From: Alphaproteobacteria bacterium
Lineage (GTDB): Bacteria > Myxococcota_A > UBA796 > UBA2385
Assembly: GCA_020632755.1 (NCBI GenBank)
Contig: JACKEY010000007.1
Location: 186,001 to 250,000, forward strand
Direction: 5' to 3'
Length of the DNA stretch: 64,000 nt
Shown in pieces: positions 34,373-42,769 of this stretch (positions are counted from its first letter, which is position 1; each line of letters opens with the position of its first letter). The notes beneath the pieces were generated by a model, which saw nothing but the letters and a program-made list of their open reading frames with translations, had not been told where the DNA came from and did not search any database. Position numbers and translations under genes: made by a program.

Positions 34373-35661
34373 GGCTGGACCTGGCGGTCCACGGTGAAGG
34401 CGTGGACCTGGACGGGCTCGTCGTGGCCGATGCCGCCCTTCTGGCGGCAGATCTCGAGCTGCCGCGAGACGCTGTCGACGCCTGGGAGGTCGGGCAGCAG
34501 CACGCCGCGGCGGCTGCCGGCGCGGACCTCGACGCCGTGCTTGCGCGGGTCGAGGGTGGAGAGGTCGTCGACGGGTCGGGTGGGAGACAGCACGTCGACC
34601 TCGACCGTGAGATCGGCGAGCTCCTCGACCCGCAGCGAGGGGAAGCGCGGGTCGCGGGTGGCGGCCTGCCGGGCGACCTCGGCGACCTCCTCCCACAGGC
34701 TGTCGCGGGTGGGCGCCATGTGGCCGATGCAGCCGCGCAGGGCGCCGCCGCCGTCGTGCAGGCTCACGAACACGCCGCGCGCGGGGCCCCCGCCGGGACG
34801 GTCGTCGCGGAGGGCGCCCCGCAGCAGCCGGTCGATGCTGCGGCGGGCGACGGCGTACAGGGGAGGGGAGGGGTCGGCGAGAACGGCCTCGGTGTAGCCG
34901 ACCCCCCAGGGCCCCTCGTAGGAGAGGACCTCGGCGTGCTGGGGCTCCCCGGCGGCGGCCATCGCCAGCAGGCTGCTGTCGACGACGTCCTCGGCGGCGA
35001 CGTCGCGCGGCTGGGCTCCCGCGGCGGCCGCCCAGTCGTCGGCCCGCAGGGCATCGACGAAGGCCTGGTCGAAGCGCCTGGCGTCGGCGTGGAAGCCCGC
35101 CGGTGCGCCCGGGATCAGCCGGTGGCTCATGTCCCCGGACGCGACCATGGCCGTGCGCCCGGGCAGGCCGGCGAGGGCGGCGCCGAGCTCGCGGGCCCGC
35201 CGGGCAGTGGCGGCCGACGACAGGCGGGGGTGTGCCAGGATCGCGGTGGGTCCCCGCCAGCCGGCATCCCACAAGAAGGCCAGGGGCACGACCGCGCCGT
35301 GATCCAGCCCATCGTCGGGCGGTCGGGCCACCGCGAGGCCCAGCTGCAGGCGGACGTCGACGTCGTCGGGCAGGTCGACGGCGACGTGGGGGGCGCCGAA
35401 GGCCGCCAGGCTGCCCCGGTGGCGGGGGCCGGCCAGGGCCGCGAAGTCGGGGACCCTGCGCGGAGCGTGCGGCGAGACCACCACCACGCGGTCGGGCGTG
35501 GCCGCCGTCACGCGCGCGGCCAGCTCGGCCATGGCGCGGGTGGTGCGCCCACAGCGGCGCGCTTCGGCGGGCGCAGCCACTCCGGGCACCACGATCGGGG
35601 CGTGGCACATCAGGACCGAGAGCACACAGGGCACGGCGACCTCTGTCGGGACCACCTGCAT
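34369..35661 (-). CDS. LigB-like dioxygenase domain fused to AMMECR1 domain
   Basis: 430 residues from ATG 35661; the frame stays open to 35796 without a better start. Residues 10 to about 255 resemble class III extradiol-dioxygenase/LigB-Memo-like proteins (LMCHAPIVVPGV, VVVVSPHAPRR, VASGDMSHRL, AEDVVDSSLLAM), with metal-type His residues at CHAP, SPHAP and DMSHR. Residues about 265-430 are AMMECR1 (GVFVSLHDGGGALRGCIGH, AATRDPRFPSL, EVDVLSP). The pair corresponds to parts A and B of the AmmeMemoRadiSam set; the radical SAM partner is not in this window. The substrate is unknown. Confidence 0.87.
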   Translation of the reverse strand: MQVVPTEVAVPCVLSVLMCHAPIVVPGVAAPAEARRCGRTTRAMAELAARVTAATPDRVVVVSPHAPRRVPDFAALAGPRHRGSLAAFGAPHVAVDLPDDVDVRLQLGLAVARPPDDGLDHGAVVPLAFLWDAGWRGPTAILAHPRLSSAATARRARELGAALAGLPGRTAMVASGDMSHRLIPGAPAGFHADARRFDQAFVDALRADDWAAAAGAQPRDVAAEDVVDSSLLAMAAAGEPQHAEVLSYEGPWGVGYTEAVLADPSPPLYAVARRSIDRLLRGALRDDRPGGGPARGVFVSLHDGGGALRGCIGHMAPTRDSLWEEVAEVARQAATRDPRFPSLRVEELADLTVEVDVLSPTRPVDDLSTLDPRKHGVEVRAGSRRGVLLPDLPGVDSVSRQLEICRQKGGIGHDEPVQVHAFTVDRQVQP

Positions 35662-35774
35662 GTTCGCACGGTCGGAGCGAGGTTCTGCGCGGCATCTCGC
35701 CCCACCCGCGGCGGCCTCGACCGGGCGCGCTTCCTCGGGGACCCCCGCCACGGGCCTCGGGAGGCTGGCGGCGC

Positions 35775-35780
35775 TATCCT
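35775..35780 (+). promoter_or_regulatory. possible -10 element (TATCCT) of the penicillin-acylase gene
   Basis: TATCCT lies 30 bp before ATG 35811, with CCGGAG acting as ribosome-binding site at 35799-35804. No -35 match is apparent. Confidence 0.3.
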
Positions 35781-35810
35781 CCTCCCGATCCCGCACGACC
35801 GGAGCCGCCG

Positions 35811-38249
35811 ATGACCTCCCTCCTCCTCCTCGCCCTGCTGTCCTGCAAGGGCGACAAGGCCGCCACCGACAGCGGCGCCGGCGCCGACAGCGGCGACGGC
35901 GGGCTCGACCCCTACGACGTGCCGGTGGGTCCCTACGACGCCACCGTGCGCTGGACCTCCTACGGCATCCCCCACATCACGGCGTCGGACTACGGCAGCC
36001 TGGGCTACGGCATGGGCTACGCCTTCGCCCGCGACAACGCCTGCATCCTGGCCGACCAGATCGTCATGGTCCGCAGCGAGCGCAGCCGGTACTTCGGCGA
36101 CGCCTTCGTCGACGACGACTTCGGCTGGCTCGGGCTCGGGGTGCGGCAGCAGGCCGAGGACGGCTGGTTCGAGCTGTCCGAGGACTCGCGCGCGATGCTC
36201 GTCGGCTACGCGGCCGGCTACAACGCGCTGCTGGCCGAGGGCGTGCCCGATCCGCGCTGCGCGGGCCAGGACTGGGTGAAGCCGATCACCCACATCGATC
36301 TGCTCAACTACTACCTGGCGCTCGGGCTCTACGGCTCGGGCCTCATCTTCGTCGACGGTGTCGGCAGCGCGGCCCCCCCGGACGCCCCCGCCGACAGCCG
36401 CGGCGGCCCCCGCGCCGAGCCGCCCACCCTCGACGTGCTCGACCCGCTGCTGCACCCGGTGCTCGGCAGCAACGGCTGGGCCATCGGTCGCGATCGCACC
36501 GCCCACGGCGGCGGCATGCTGCTGTCCAACACCCACTTCCCGTCCCAGGGCGAGCGCCGCTGGCACGAGAGCCACCTGACGATCCCCGGCGAGATCGACG
36601 TGTACGGCGTCTCGCTGATGGGCGTGGCCGTCATCAACATCGGCTTCAACGAGCACGTCGCCTGGACCCACACGGTCAGCAACGCGCCGCGGTTCACCGG
36701 CGCGCTGCTGCAGCTCGAGCCCGGCAACCCCCAGAGCTACCTGTACGACGGCGCCTACGAGGCCATGACCACCCGCGACTACAGCATCGAGGTGGCCGAC
36801 GGCAGCGGCGGCACGTCCACGGTCACGCGGACCCTGTACTTCTCGCGCTGGGGCCCGGTGCTCAACGCCCCGGTGCTGGGCTGGAACGAGCTGTACGCCC
36901 TGGCCCTGAGCGACGCCAACGAGAACAACCTGGCCATGATCCAGACCTGGTTCGGCATGAACCAGGCGACGAGCCTCGACGCCTTCAAGGCCGCGCAGCG
37001 CGACATCGGCGGCATCCCGTGGGTGCACACCATGGCCACGGACACCGAGGGCAACGCCTTCTACGTGGACAGCTCGACCGTGCCCAACTGGAGCGACGCC
37101 GCTGAGGCCCGCTACCCCGAGTGGCTCGACGAGGAGCCGCTGGCCGCGCTGTTCGACGAGAACGGCGCGACCGTCGTGGACGGGTCGGACCCGGTCTTTC
37201 AGTGGGTCGACGGCGGGGACGGCGCCTGGCGGCCGGGCGTGGTGCCGTGGGACGAGATGCCCAAGGTCGACCGCACCGACTTCGTGTTCAACAGCAACGA
37301 CAACCACTGGCTGCCGAACCCGGCCAGCCCGCTGGAGGGCTACCCCTACCTGTACGGTCCCGAGCGCTACCCGCGCACCCCTCGGACCCGCATGAACGCT
37401 CGCTACCTGGACCAGGTGGGCGAGGGGAGCGCGTCGGGCGAGGACGGCAAGTTCACGCTGGAGGAGCTGCAGGCCGCGGCCCTGGGCGGGCGCGGCATGA
37501 TCGCCGAGGAGCTCAAGGACGACGTGGTCACGGCCTGCTTCGACGCCGGCAGCGCCACGGTGGACGGCAGCGAGGTCGACCTGACCCTGGCCTGCGAGAC
37601 GCTGCGCGACTGGGACGGCACGGTCAGCCCCGACCAGAAGGGCGCGGCCCTGTGGCGCGAGTTCGTCGGGTCGGGCGAGTTCGGGTGGATGGACCTCGGC
37701 GAGGCCGGCGAGCTGTTCACGACCCCCTTCGATCCCGACGACCCGGTCGACACGCCGACCGGCCTGAACACCGCCGGTCCCATCGCAACCGCGCTCGGCC
37801 GCGCGGTGGTCACGCTGGACGAGGCCGGCTTCGCGCCCGACGTCGCCCTGCGGGACATCCAGTTCATGCGCAAGGACGACGAGGACCTGCCCGTGCCGGG
37901 TGGCAACTTCCAGGAGGGCGTCATCGCGATCTCCGAGTACAGCGGCGGCAACGCGACCCTGCTGGACGTCGAGCCGCGGGCCAGCGTGGTCAACAGCGGC
38001 ACCGACCTGACCACCGACGGCTACCAGATGAACTACGGCAACAGCTTCATCATGGCAGTGGCCATGGGCGGCGCCGACGGGCCCGAGTGCCAGGCGATCC
38101 TGACCTACAGCCAGTCGACCGACCCGGCGAGCCCGCACTTCGACGATCAGACCCGGCTGTACGGCGAGCGCACCTTCCGGCCCTGTCGCTACCGGGAAGC
38201 CGACATCGCCGCCGACGTCACCGAGGAGCAGCACCTGGTGCTGGACTGA
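35811..38249 (+). CDS. penicillin-acylase family lipoprotein (Ntn hydrolase)
   Basis: 812 residues. The lipoprotein signal is tiny (MTSLLLLALLSC, Cys12), followed by a Lys/Asp/Ser/Gly linker. The alpha part (about 30-215) starts VRWTSYGIPHITASDYGSLGYGMGYAFARDN, typical of penicillin and acyl-homoserine-lactone acylases. The autocatalytic cleavage site and N-terminal nucleophile are Ser about 220 in VLGSNGWAIG. The beta part carries NIGFNEHVAWTHTVSNA and DNHWLPNP. It hydrolyses amide bonds of acyl compounds in the envelope; quorum-signal cleavage is one possibility, not shown. Its 3' end overlaps the convergent gene by 32 bp. Confidence 0.9.
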   Translation: MTSLLLLALLSCKGDKAATDSGAGADSGDGGLDPYDVPVGPYDATVRWTSYGIPHITASDYGSLGYGMGYAFARDNACILADQIVMVRSERSRYFGDAFVDDDFGWLGLGVRQQAEDGWFELSEDSRAMLVGYAAGYNALLAEGVPDPRCAGQDWVKPITHIDLLNYYLALGLYGSGLIFVDGVGSAAPPDAPADSRGGPRAEPPTLDVLDPLLHPVLGSNGWAIGRDRTAHGGGMLLSNTHFPSQGERRWHESHLTIPGEIDVYGVSLMGVAVINIGFNEHVAWTHTVSNAPRFTGALLQLEPGNPQSYLYDGAYEAMTTRDYSIEVADGSGGTSTVTRTLYFSRWGPVLNAPVLGWNELYALALSDANENNLAMIQTWFGMNQATSLDAFKAAQRDIGGIPWVHTMATDTEGNAFYVDSSTVPNWSDAAEARYPEWLDEEPLAALFDENGATVVDGSDPVFQWVDGGDGAWRPGVVPWDEMPKVDRTDFVFNSNDNHWLPNPASPLEGYPYLYGPERYPRTPRTRMNARYLDQVGEGSASGEDGKFTLEELQAAALGGRGMIAEELKDDVVTACFDAGSATVDGSEVDLTLACETLRDWDGTVSPDQKGAALWREFVGSGEFGWMDLGEAGELFTTPFDPDDPVDTPTGLNTAGPIATALGRAVVTLDEAGFAPDVALRDIQFMRKDDEDLPVPGGNFQEGVIAISEYSGGNATLLDVEPRASVVNSGTDLTTDGYQMNYGNSFIMAVAMGGADGPECQAILTYSQSTDPASPHFDDQTRLYGERTFRPCRYREADIAADVTEEQHLVLD

Positions 38250-41200
38250 GCGACCAGCTGCACAGCTGCGAGCCGTCTTCCCGGTGTCGCCGGAAGTAGT
38301 GGGTCGCGCCCACGGCGGCCTGGACGCCGCGCCCGGGGCTGTCGCTGTAGAAGGGGTCGACGTGGTCGAGCTCCCCGCCGCGGAACAGGTCCACGAAGGA
38401 CCCGCCCACCGACACGCCGAGCCCGTCGACGGTCCAGCTGAGCATGGGCGGCACGGGCGGTCCCAGGATCTGGCCGGTCTCGGTGTCCGCGAGCTGCACC
38501 TGGCCGTCCGCGGCGCGGACCAGCATGCGGGTGGGGCGCACGTCCACCGCCGTGTTGGGTCCGAGCACCCGGCCGGTGGCCGCGTCGTGCAGGTAGCGGG
38601 CACGGAGCCGGGCACCGTCGCGGGAGAATGCGACCTGCTCGGAGCTGCGGAGCGTGCGGTCGGACCACAGGGTGTGGCCGTCGCGGCCCACGACGCCCCC
38701 GGTCTGGGCCGAGACCCAGGCGATCCGCTCCCCATCCCACGACAGGGCGATGGCCATGGCAGGCGGCAGCGCGACCGTCACGCGCGTGAGCGTGTCGCTG
38801 TCGGCGTCTCCGAGCAGCAGGGATCCGTCTTCGAGGGCGAGTGCCACCCGGCCGTGCTCGACCGTGGCAGCGGTCACCCGGCCGTCGAGGGGCCAGCTGC
38901 GGGGGCTCGGCCCGTGGAGCAGGGCCCGATCGGCGAGCACCTCGAGGACCTGGGTACCGGTCTCGTCCCGCACCAGGGCCTGCTGCTCGTCGCGATGGGC
39001 GAAGAGCTCGGCTCCCGCCATCTCGTAGAACCAGTCGTAGTAGTCGAAGGGCTCGCCCGTCCACCGCGCACAGTCGCCGCGCACGACCTCGGGCGGTGCG
39101 GCGGCGTCGGTCGCCGGGCGGCTCGACGGGGAGCGGAAGCCGAAGCCGTCCGCCCCCCACCAGCGCGGAAGCGGCGGGGAGATCGCGGTCTCGCCCACGG
39201 TCTCGGGGCGGGCCCGGAGGAGGGCCGCGGCCTGGCGGGCCTCGTCGGCGAGACCGGCCGCGCGGCGCTCCGCCAGCCAGGCGCGCAGCCGCACGTCCGC
39301 GTGCTGGGCCAGGGCGGGCTCGACGTCCCAGTGCAGGCGGTCCAGCAGGTCCTCGCCGGCCAGCGCCTGGGCCTCGGCGGTGCTGATGGTGTCGTCTCGG
39401 GCAGGCACGGGGCCGTAGCCGTCGAACCGCAGCAGGTAGACGTCGACGCCCCCCCGCGCCATGGCGTCCAGTCGCCCGGCGGGCCCTTCGACCACGTAGG
39501 GGCGGCTGACGAAGCCCTCGAAGGTCTGGCGGCGGGCGGTGGCGTAGCCCTCGTGCTTGCGCTGCACGCGGGTCGACTCGGGGCCCAGCGGGGCGGCGCC
39601 CAGCCGATCCAGCTCGGCGGCGATGGCGTCGGCCTTGGACTGCATCAGGGCAGCCGTGGCCTGCGTGCGCCGGTTGACCGCCTTGGCGCCCAGGATGACC
39701 GAGCCGCCCCCCGTCGAGCCTTCGTAGTACCAGGTGCCGTCGGCGCCCTGGCTGTACAGGTCGTACTCGGCACCGCCCGTGTTCGAGAACTCCGCGATGG
39801 GTCGCCGGGCGGCCGCCTGGGACGCATAGCGCTGGTAGTCCCGCTGCAGGGCGTCGATACGGGCGGCGCGCTCCTCGGCGGCGCCGGTGGACACCTCGAC
39901 GGACTCCGTCCACGCGATCTCGATGAGGTCTTCCTTGTAGACGGGGTGCAGCGTGCTGGTCGGCTCCCCGCTCGGCCGCACGTCGATGAGCGGCCCACCC
40001 GCCGCGGCGACGGCATCGGCCAGGCCAGGGTCGACCCAGACGCCGGCGAGCTGCTGCAGGTGGTCGGCGTCCTCGCGGGCCTGCACGCGGCTGTGGTGCA
40101 GCAGGGCGCCGACCTCCCCCGACGCGCGCACAGCGGGCAGCGACTGCGCGGCCAGCCGCGCCAGTGCCACGCGGGCCCGGTCGATGTGGCGCACCGCGGC
40201 CGCCGGGTCGCGGTCCACGAAGCCGGACAGCGGCGCGTACTCGTGGGTCCGCCAGCGCTCCCCCGCGGCATGTGACGCCAGCAGCCACTGCGACGCGGCG
40301 GTGGCGTAGCGGCCGTCCGCGAAGGCCGCCGCTGCGCTCGCGTGCAGGGCGGTCTCGTCGAGGGCCGCGCGCTGGCGTGCCTCGTCGGCGAGCCAGGCGT
40401 CCGCCGCCAGCACCTCCTGCTGGCCCTCGTCCAGCCAGCGGAAGGACCGCAGCAGCTCGGAGCCCGCGGCCTGGCGGGCCAGCGCGACCACGGCCTGACG
40501 CTCCGCGGGAGTGCGGTCTTCCCAGTCGGAGAGGGCCGGGAGGATCTCGAGCGTCAGCGCCGTGAGCTCGGCCACCTGAGCGGCCAGCGCCGGCGTCGGG
40601 CGCTCTTCCGCCAGCGTCTGGAGGAACTCGCTGACCTGCCGGTCGAGGACGGGGGCGTCCACGGGAGCGAGGGGGACGACCTGCAGCACCGACCACAGCT
40701 CGGCCAGGGCATCGTCCCCGCCGACCCGGGCGGCTGCCGCGACCTCGTGGATCCAGCGATACCGGGCCAGCTGGTCGACCTCGCCGGGGGTCAGGGCCTC
40801 GACACGCTGGCGCAGCGCCTCGCCTGCGCCTGCGAGGTCTTGGGTGGGGGAGATGTGCTGCAGGGTCTCGGCCTGCGCGACGGCGCCTGCCTCGGCCTGC
40901 TCGACCCAGCGCGTCAGGATGGGCGCGGGGATCCAGGCGGGCAGCAAGCCGAAGGGCGTCTCGGCGGCGGACCGCCCCTCGCACAGCACGAACACGCGGT
41001 CGGCCTGTGCTTCGCTGCCGCCGTCTTCGTGCCACTCCAGGCCCAGGGGCCGCCCGTCGGGCGCCAGCCACAGGGCGCTCTTGTGGGGCGCGTACTGTCG
41101 CGGCGTGGTGCTCCAGCCGGCGAACTGCCAGTCGGTCGGCTGGGAGCCGGCGTAGATCTCCTCGGCGAGCCGGCTCTGCCACCAGAACTCGTAGGCGACG

Positions 41201-41472
41201 AGCTGCGCCCCGCCCTCGTCGAGCCACACGTCCATGAGCCGCGCCTGCTTCTTGACGTCGTCGCCGCTGAGTCGGATGTGCAGCTCGCCCGGGTGGAACT
41301 CGTCGATGTCGACGCCGCTGTCGGGGCCGGTGGCCTCGGCGCGCCCGGCGGTCGACGCGAGCTTCGCCACGGGCACCCGGGTCTCACAGGCCAGCGCCTC
41401 CTTCCAGCGGATGGAGGGAGGCGCCTTGGTGCCCCCGAGGCTCGGCAGGGACAGCAGCAACAAGGCCAGCAT
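38218..41472 (-). CDS. large exported protein with C-terminal beta-propeller-like region
   Basis: 1084 residues from ATG 41472 (GTG 41475 is too close to the GGAGG at 41478-41482). An N-terminal Sec signal (MLALLLLSLPSLGG) is present. Residues about 20-160 carry a soluble beta-rich head, about 170-600 are long helices (Ala/Glu/Leu-rich), and about 870-1060 read like WD40/PQQ-type propeller blades (e.g. MAIALSWDGERIAWVSAQTGG, then QVAFSRDGARLRARYLHD). No enzyme motif is recognised. It overlaps the penicillin-acylase gene tail-to-tail by 32 bp. Possible -10 TAGGCT on the minus strand at 41497-41502. Confidence 0.75.
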   Translation of the reverse strand: MLALLLLSLPSLGGTKAPPSIRWKEALACETRVPVAKLASTAGRAEATGPDSGVDIDEFHPGELHIRLSGDDVKKQARLMDVWLDEGGAQLVAYEFWWQSRLAEEIYAGSQPTDWQFAGWSTTPRQYAPHKSALWLAPDGRPLGLEWHEDGGSEAQADRVFVLCEGRSAAETPFGLLPAWIPAPILTRWVEQAEAGAVAQAETLQHISPTQDLAGAGEALRQRVEALTPGEVDQLARYRWIHEVAAAARVGGDDALAELWSVLQVVPLAPVDAPVLDRQVSEFLQTLAEERPTPALAAQVAELTALTLEILPALSDWEDRTPAERQAVVALARQAAGSELLRSFRWLDEGQQEVLAADAWLADEARQRAALDETALHASAAAAFADGRYATAASQWLLASHAAGERWRTHEYAPLSGFVDRDPAAAVRHIDRARVALARLAAQSLPAVRASGEVGALLHHSRVQAREDADHLQQLAGVWVDPGLADAVAAAGGPLIDVRPSGEPTSTLHPVYKEDLIEIAWTESVEVSTGAAEERAARIDALQRDYQRYASQAAARRPIAEFSNTGGAEYDLYSQGADGTWYYEGSTGGGSVILGAKAVNRRTQATAALMQSKADAIAAELDRLGAAPLGPESTRVQRKHEGYATARRQTFEGFVSRPYVVEGPAGRLDAMARGGVDVYLLRFDGYGPVPARDDTISTAEAQALAGEDLLDRLHWDVEPALAQHADVRLRAWLAERRAAGLADEARQAAALLRARPETVGETAISPPLPRWWGADGFGFRSPSSRPATDAAAPPEVVRGDCARWTGEPFDYYDWFYEMAGAELFAHRDEQQALVRDETGTQVLEVLADRALLHGPSPRSWPLDGRVTAATVEHGRVALALEDGSLLLGDADSDTLTRVTVALPPAMAIALSWDGERIAWVSAQTGGVVGRDGHTLWSDRTLRSSEQVAFSRDGARLRARYLHDAATGRVLGPNTAVDVRPTRMLVRAADGQVQLADTETGQILGPPVPPMLSWTVDGLGVSVGGSFVDLFRGGELDHVDPFYSDSPGRGVQAAVGATHYFRRHREDGSQLCSWSLSPAPGAAPR

Positions 41473-41499
41473 CACGGACCTCCACGGGGAAGCCGCAGC

Positions 41500-42294
41500 C
41501 TACTCCCGTGCCGGTGTGGCGGCGCTCTCCCGCTCTCTCCACCCGCGCGCGTCGCGGGTCAACCGGCGCACCGTCGCGCCTTCGGCCTGCAGCGGGGTCG
41601 CCAGGGCCTGCAGCGCCGGGTCGTCCGGCGTGTCGGCCACGGCCAGCGATCCGCCGACCACCAGCACGGCGTGGTCCCGTCCCTGGGGCGCGAGCAGCAG
41701 CCGATCGGCGTCCTGGCCGTCGCCCACCCGGGCGCGCGCAGCGGTGTCGGACAGGGGCCAGAAGGGCTCGGGGTCGATGGCCCGCAGGTTGTCGGTGGCC
41801 GCGCGGGTGAGCGTGCTGCGGTCCGCCCCCCAGGCCGCGACCCAGGTCGGCGCGACGGGCGAGGTGCCGCCGGGCAGGGCGGCCTCGACGCACCAGTGCA
41901 GGCCGTCCGGGACGTCGGGGTGCAGCGGCCAGTCGGCGCCGAGGGGCGCGTCACAGACCCGCAGCCGGATCCACGGGCGCGCGGTCGCCCAGTCTCGCGG
42001 CAGGGTCGGGGAGGCGACGGCGGCCAGGATCGCGGTGGCCCGGGCCGGTGGGTCCGGGTCCGCCTGGACGACCGCCCACATGCCGCGCAGGTCGTGGCGG
42101 CTGCCGTCGGGGCAGCGCAGGGTGCCGCTGTCATGCGCCCAGGTGCAGCCCGTGCGCTCGGCCTGCGAGAGGGCGGCGACGTAGGCGTCGGCCAGTGCAT
42201 CCAGGCTGTCGGCCGGTCCGCCGGGCGCGTGCTGGGGAGGCGCGGGGCCGGCGCCGCAGGCCAGGAGCAGCAGCCAGGGCTCAGCCGTGATCAT
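41500..42294 (-). CDS. lipoprotein of unknown function
   Basis: 264 residues. ATG 42294 lies inside the preceding gene (14-bp overlap). The signal is brief, lipobox LLLLAC (Cys about 13), with little basic charge before it. The mature part has Trp/Asp-rich loops and at least three Cys (TGCTWAHDSGTLRCP, HWCVEAALP), suggesting a disulfide-stabilised periplasmic domain. No family recognised. Probably co-transcribed with the two genes upstream of it. Confidence 0.65.
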   Translation of the reverse strand: MITAEPWLLLLACGAGPAPPQHAPGGPADSLDALADAYVAALSQAERTGCTWAHDSGTLRCPDGSRHDLRGMWAVVQADPDPPARATAILAAVASPTLPRDWATARPWIRLRVCDAPLGADWPLHPDVPDGLHWCVEAALPGGTSPVAPTWVAAWGADRSTLTRAATDNLRAIDPEPFWPLSDTAARARVGDGQDADRLLLAPQGRDHAVLVVGGSLAVADTPDDPALQALATPLQAEGATVRRLTRDARGWRERESAATPARE

Positions 42295-42763
42295 GGTCGT
42301 GGTCGTGGTCGGCGGCGTCGTGCACGGCGGCGTCGTGCACGGCCGGCGGGCCCAGGCTCTTGCCGTCGGGGACCCCGTCCCGCCAGTCGTCCGGCAGGTC
42401 GTCGGGCCGGTGGGCCAGCCACTGGATGCGACCGTCCGGCGCCAGGGTGAACGACCAGTCGCCGTGGTTCACGAAGTCACCGACGGTGACCGTGTAGCGG
42501 GCCTGCCAGTGCCCGTCGGCGGCCCGGGGCGGGCCCACCGCGAACCGCACATTGCCCGGCGTGCGGGCACACCAGGCGACGATCGGGCCGAGTCCCTCGA
42601 TGACCTCCACCCGCGTGCCGCGCGAGCCGTCCCAGCCGAACCGATCGATCCGGGCGTCGAGCGCGACGGCCGCCGCCGTGCGGGAGCCGTGGCCCCGGGC
42701 GTGCAGGGCCGCCACCCAGCGCTCGAGCGCTGCGGTGGCGGCCGCGAGGTCAGCGGTGTGCAC
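42281..42763 (-). CDS. NTF2/SnoaL-like small protein with His/Asp-rich tail
   Basis: 160 residues from GTG 42763. Residues about 5-125 read as an alpha+beta cone of the SnoaL/NTF2-like type (LAAATAALERWVAALHARG, GLGPIVAWCARTPGN, WQARYTVTVGDFVNHGDWSF). The last 20 residues are His/Asp/Ala (VHDAADHDHDHDHG), a likely divalent-metal-binding tail. No catalytic role can be assigned. It starts 6 bp after the YXWXXGXW gene stops, and its 3' end encodes the start of the next gene. Confidence 0.65.
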   Translation of the reverse strand: MHTADLAAATAALERWVAALHARGHGSRTAAAVALDARIDRFGWDGSRGTRVEVIEGLGPIVAWCARTPGNVRFAVGPPRAADGHWQARYTVTVGDFVNHGDWSFTLAPDGRIQWLAHRPDDLPDDWRDGVPDGKSLGPPAVHDAAVHDAADHDHDHDHG

Positions 42764-42769
42764 GAAGGC

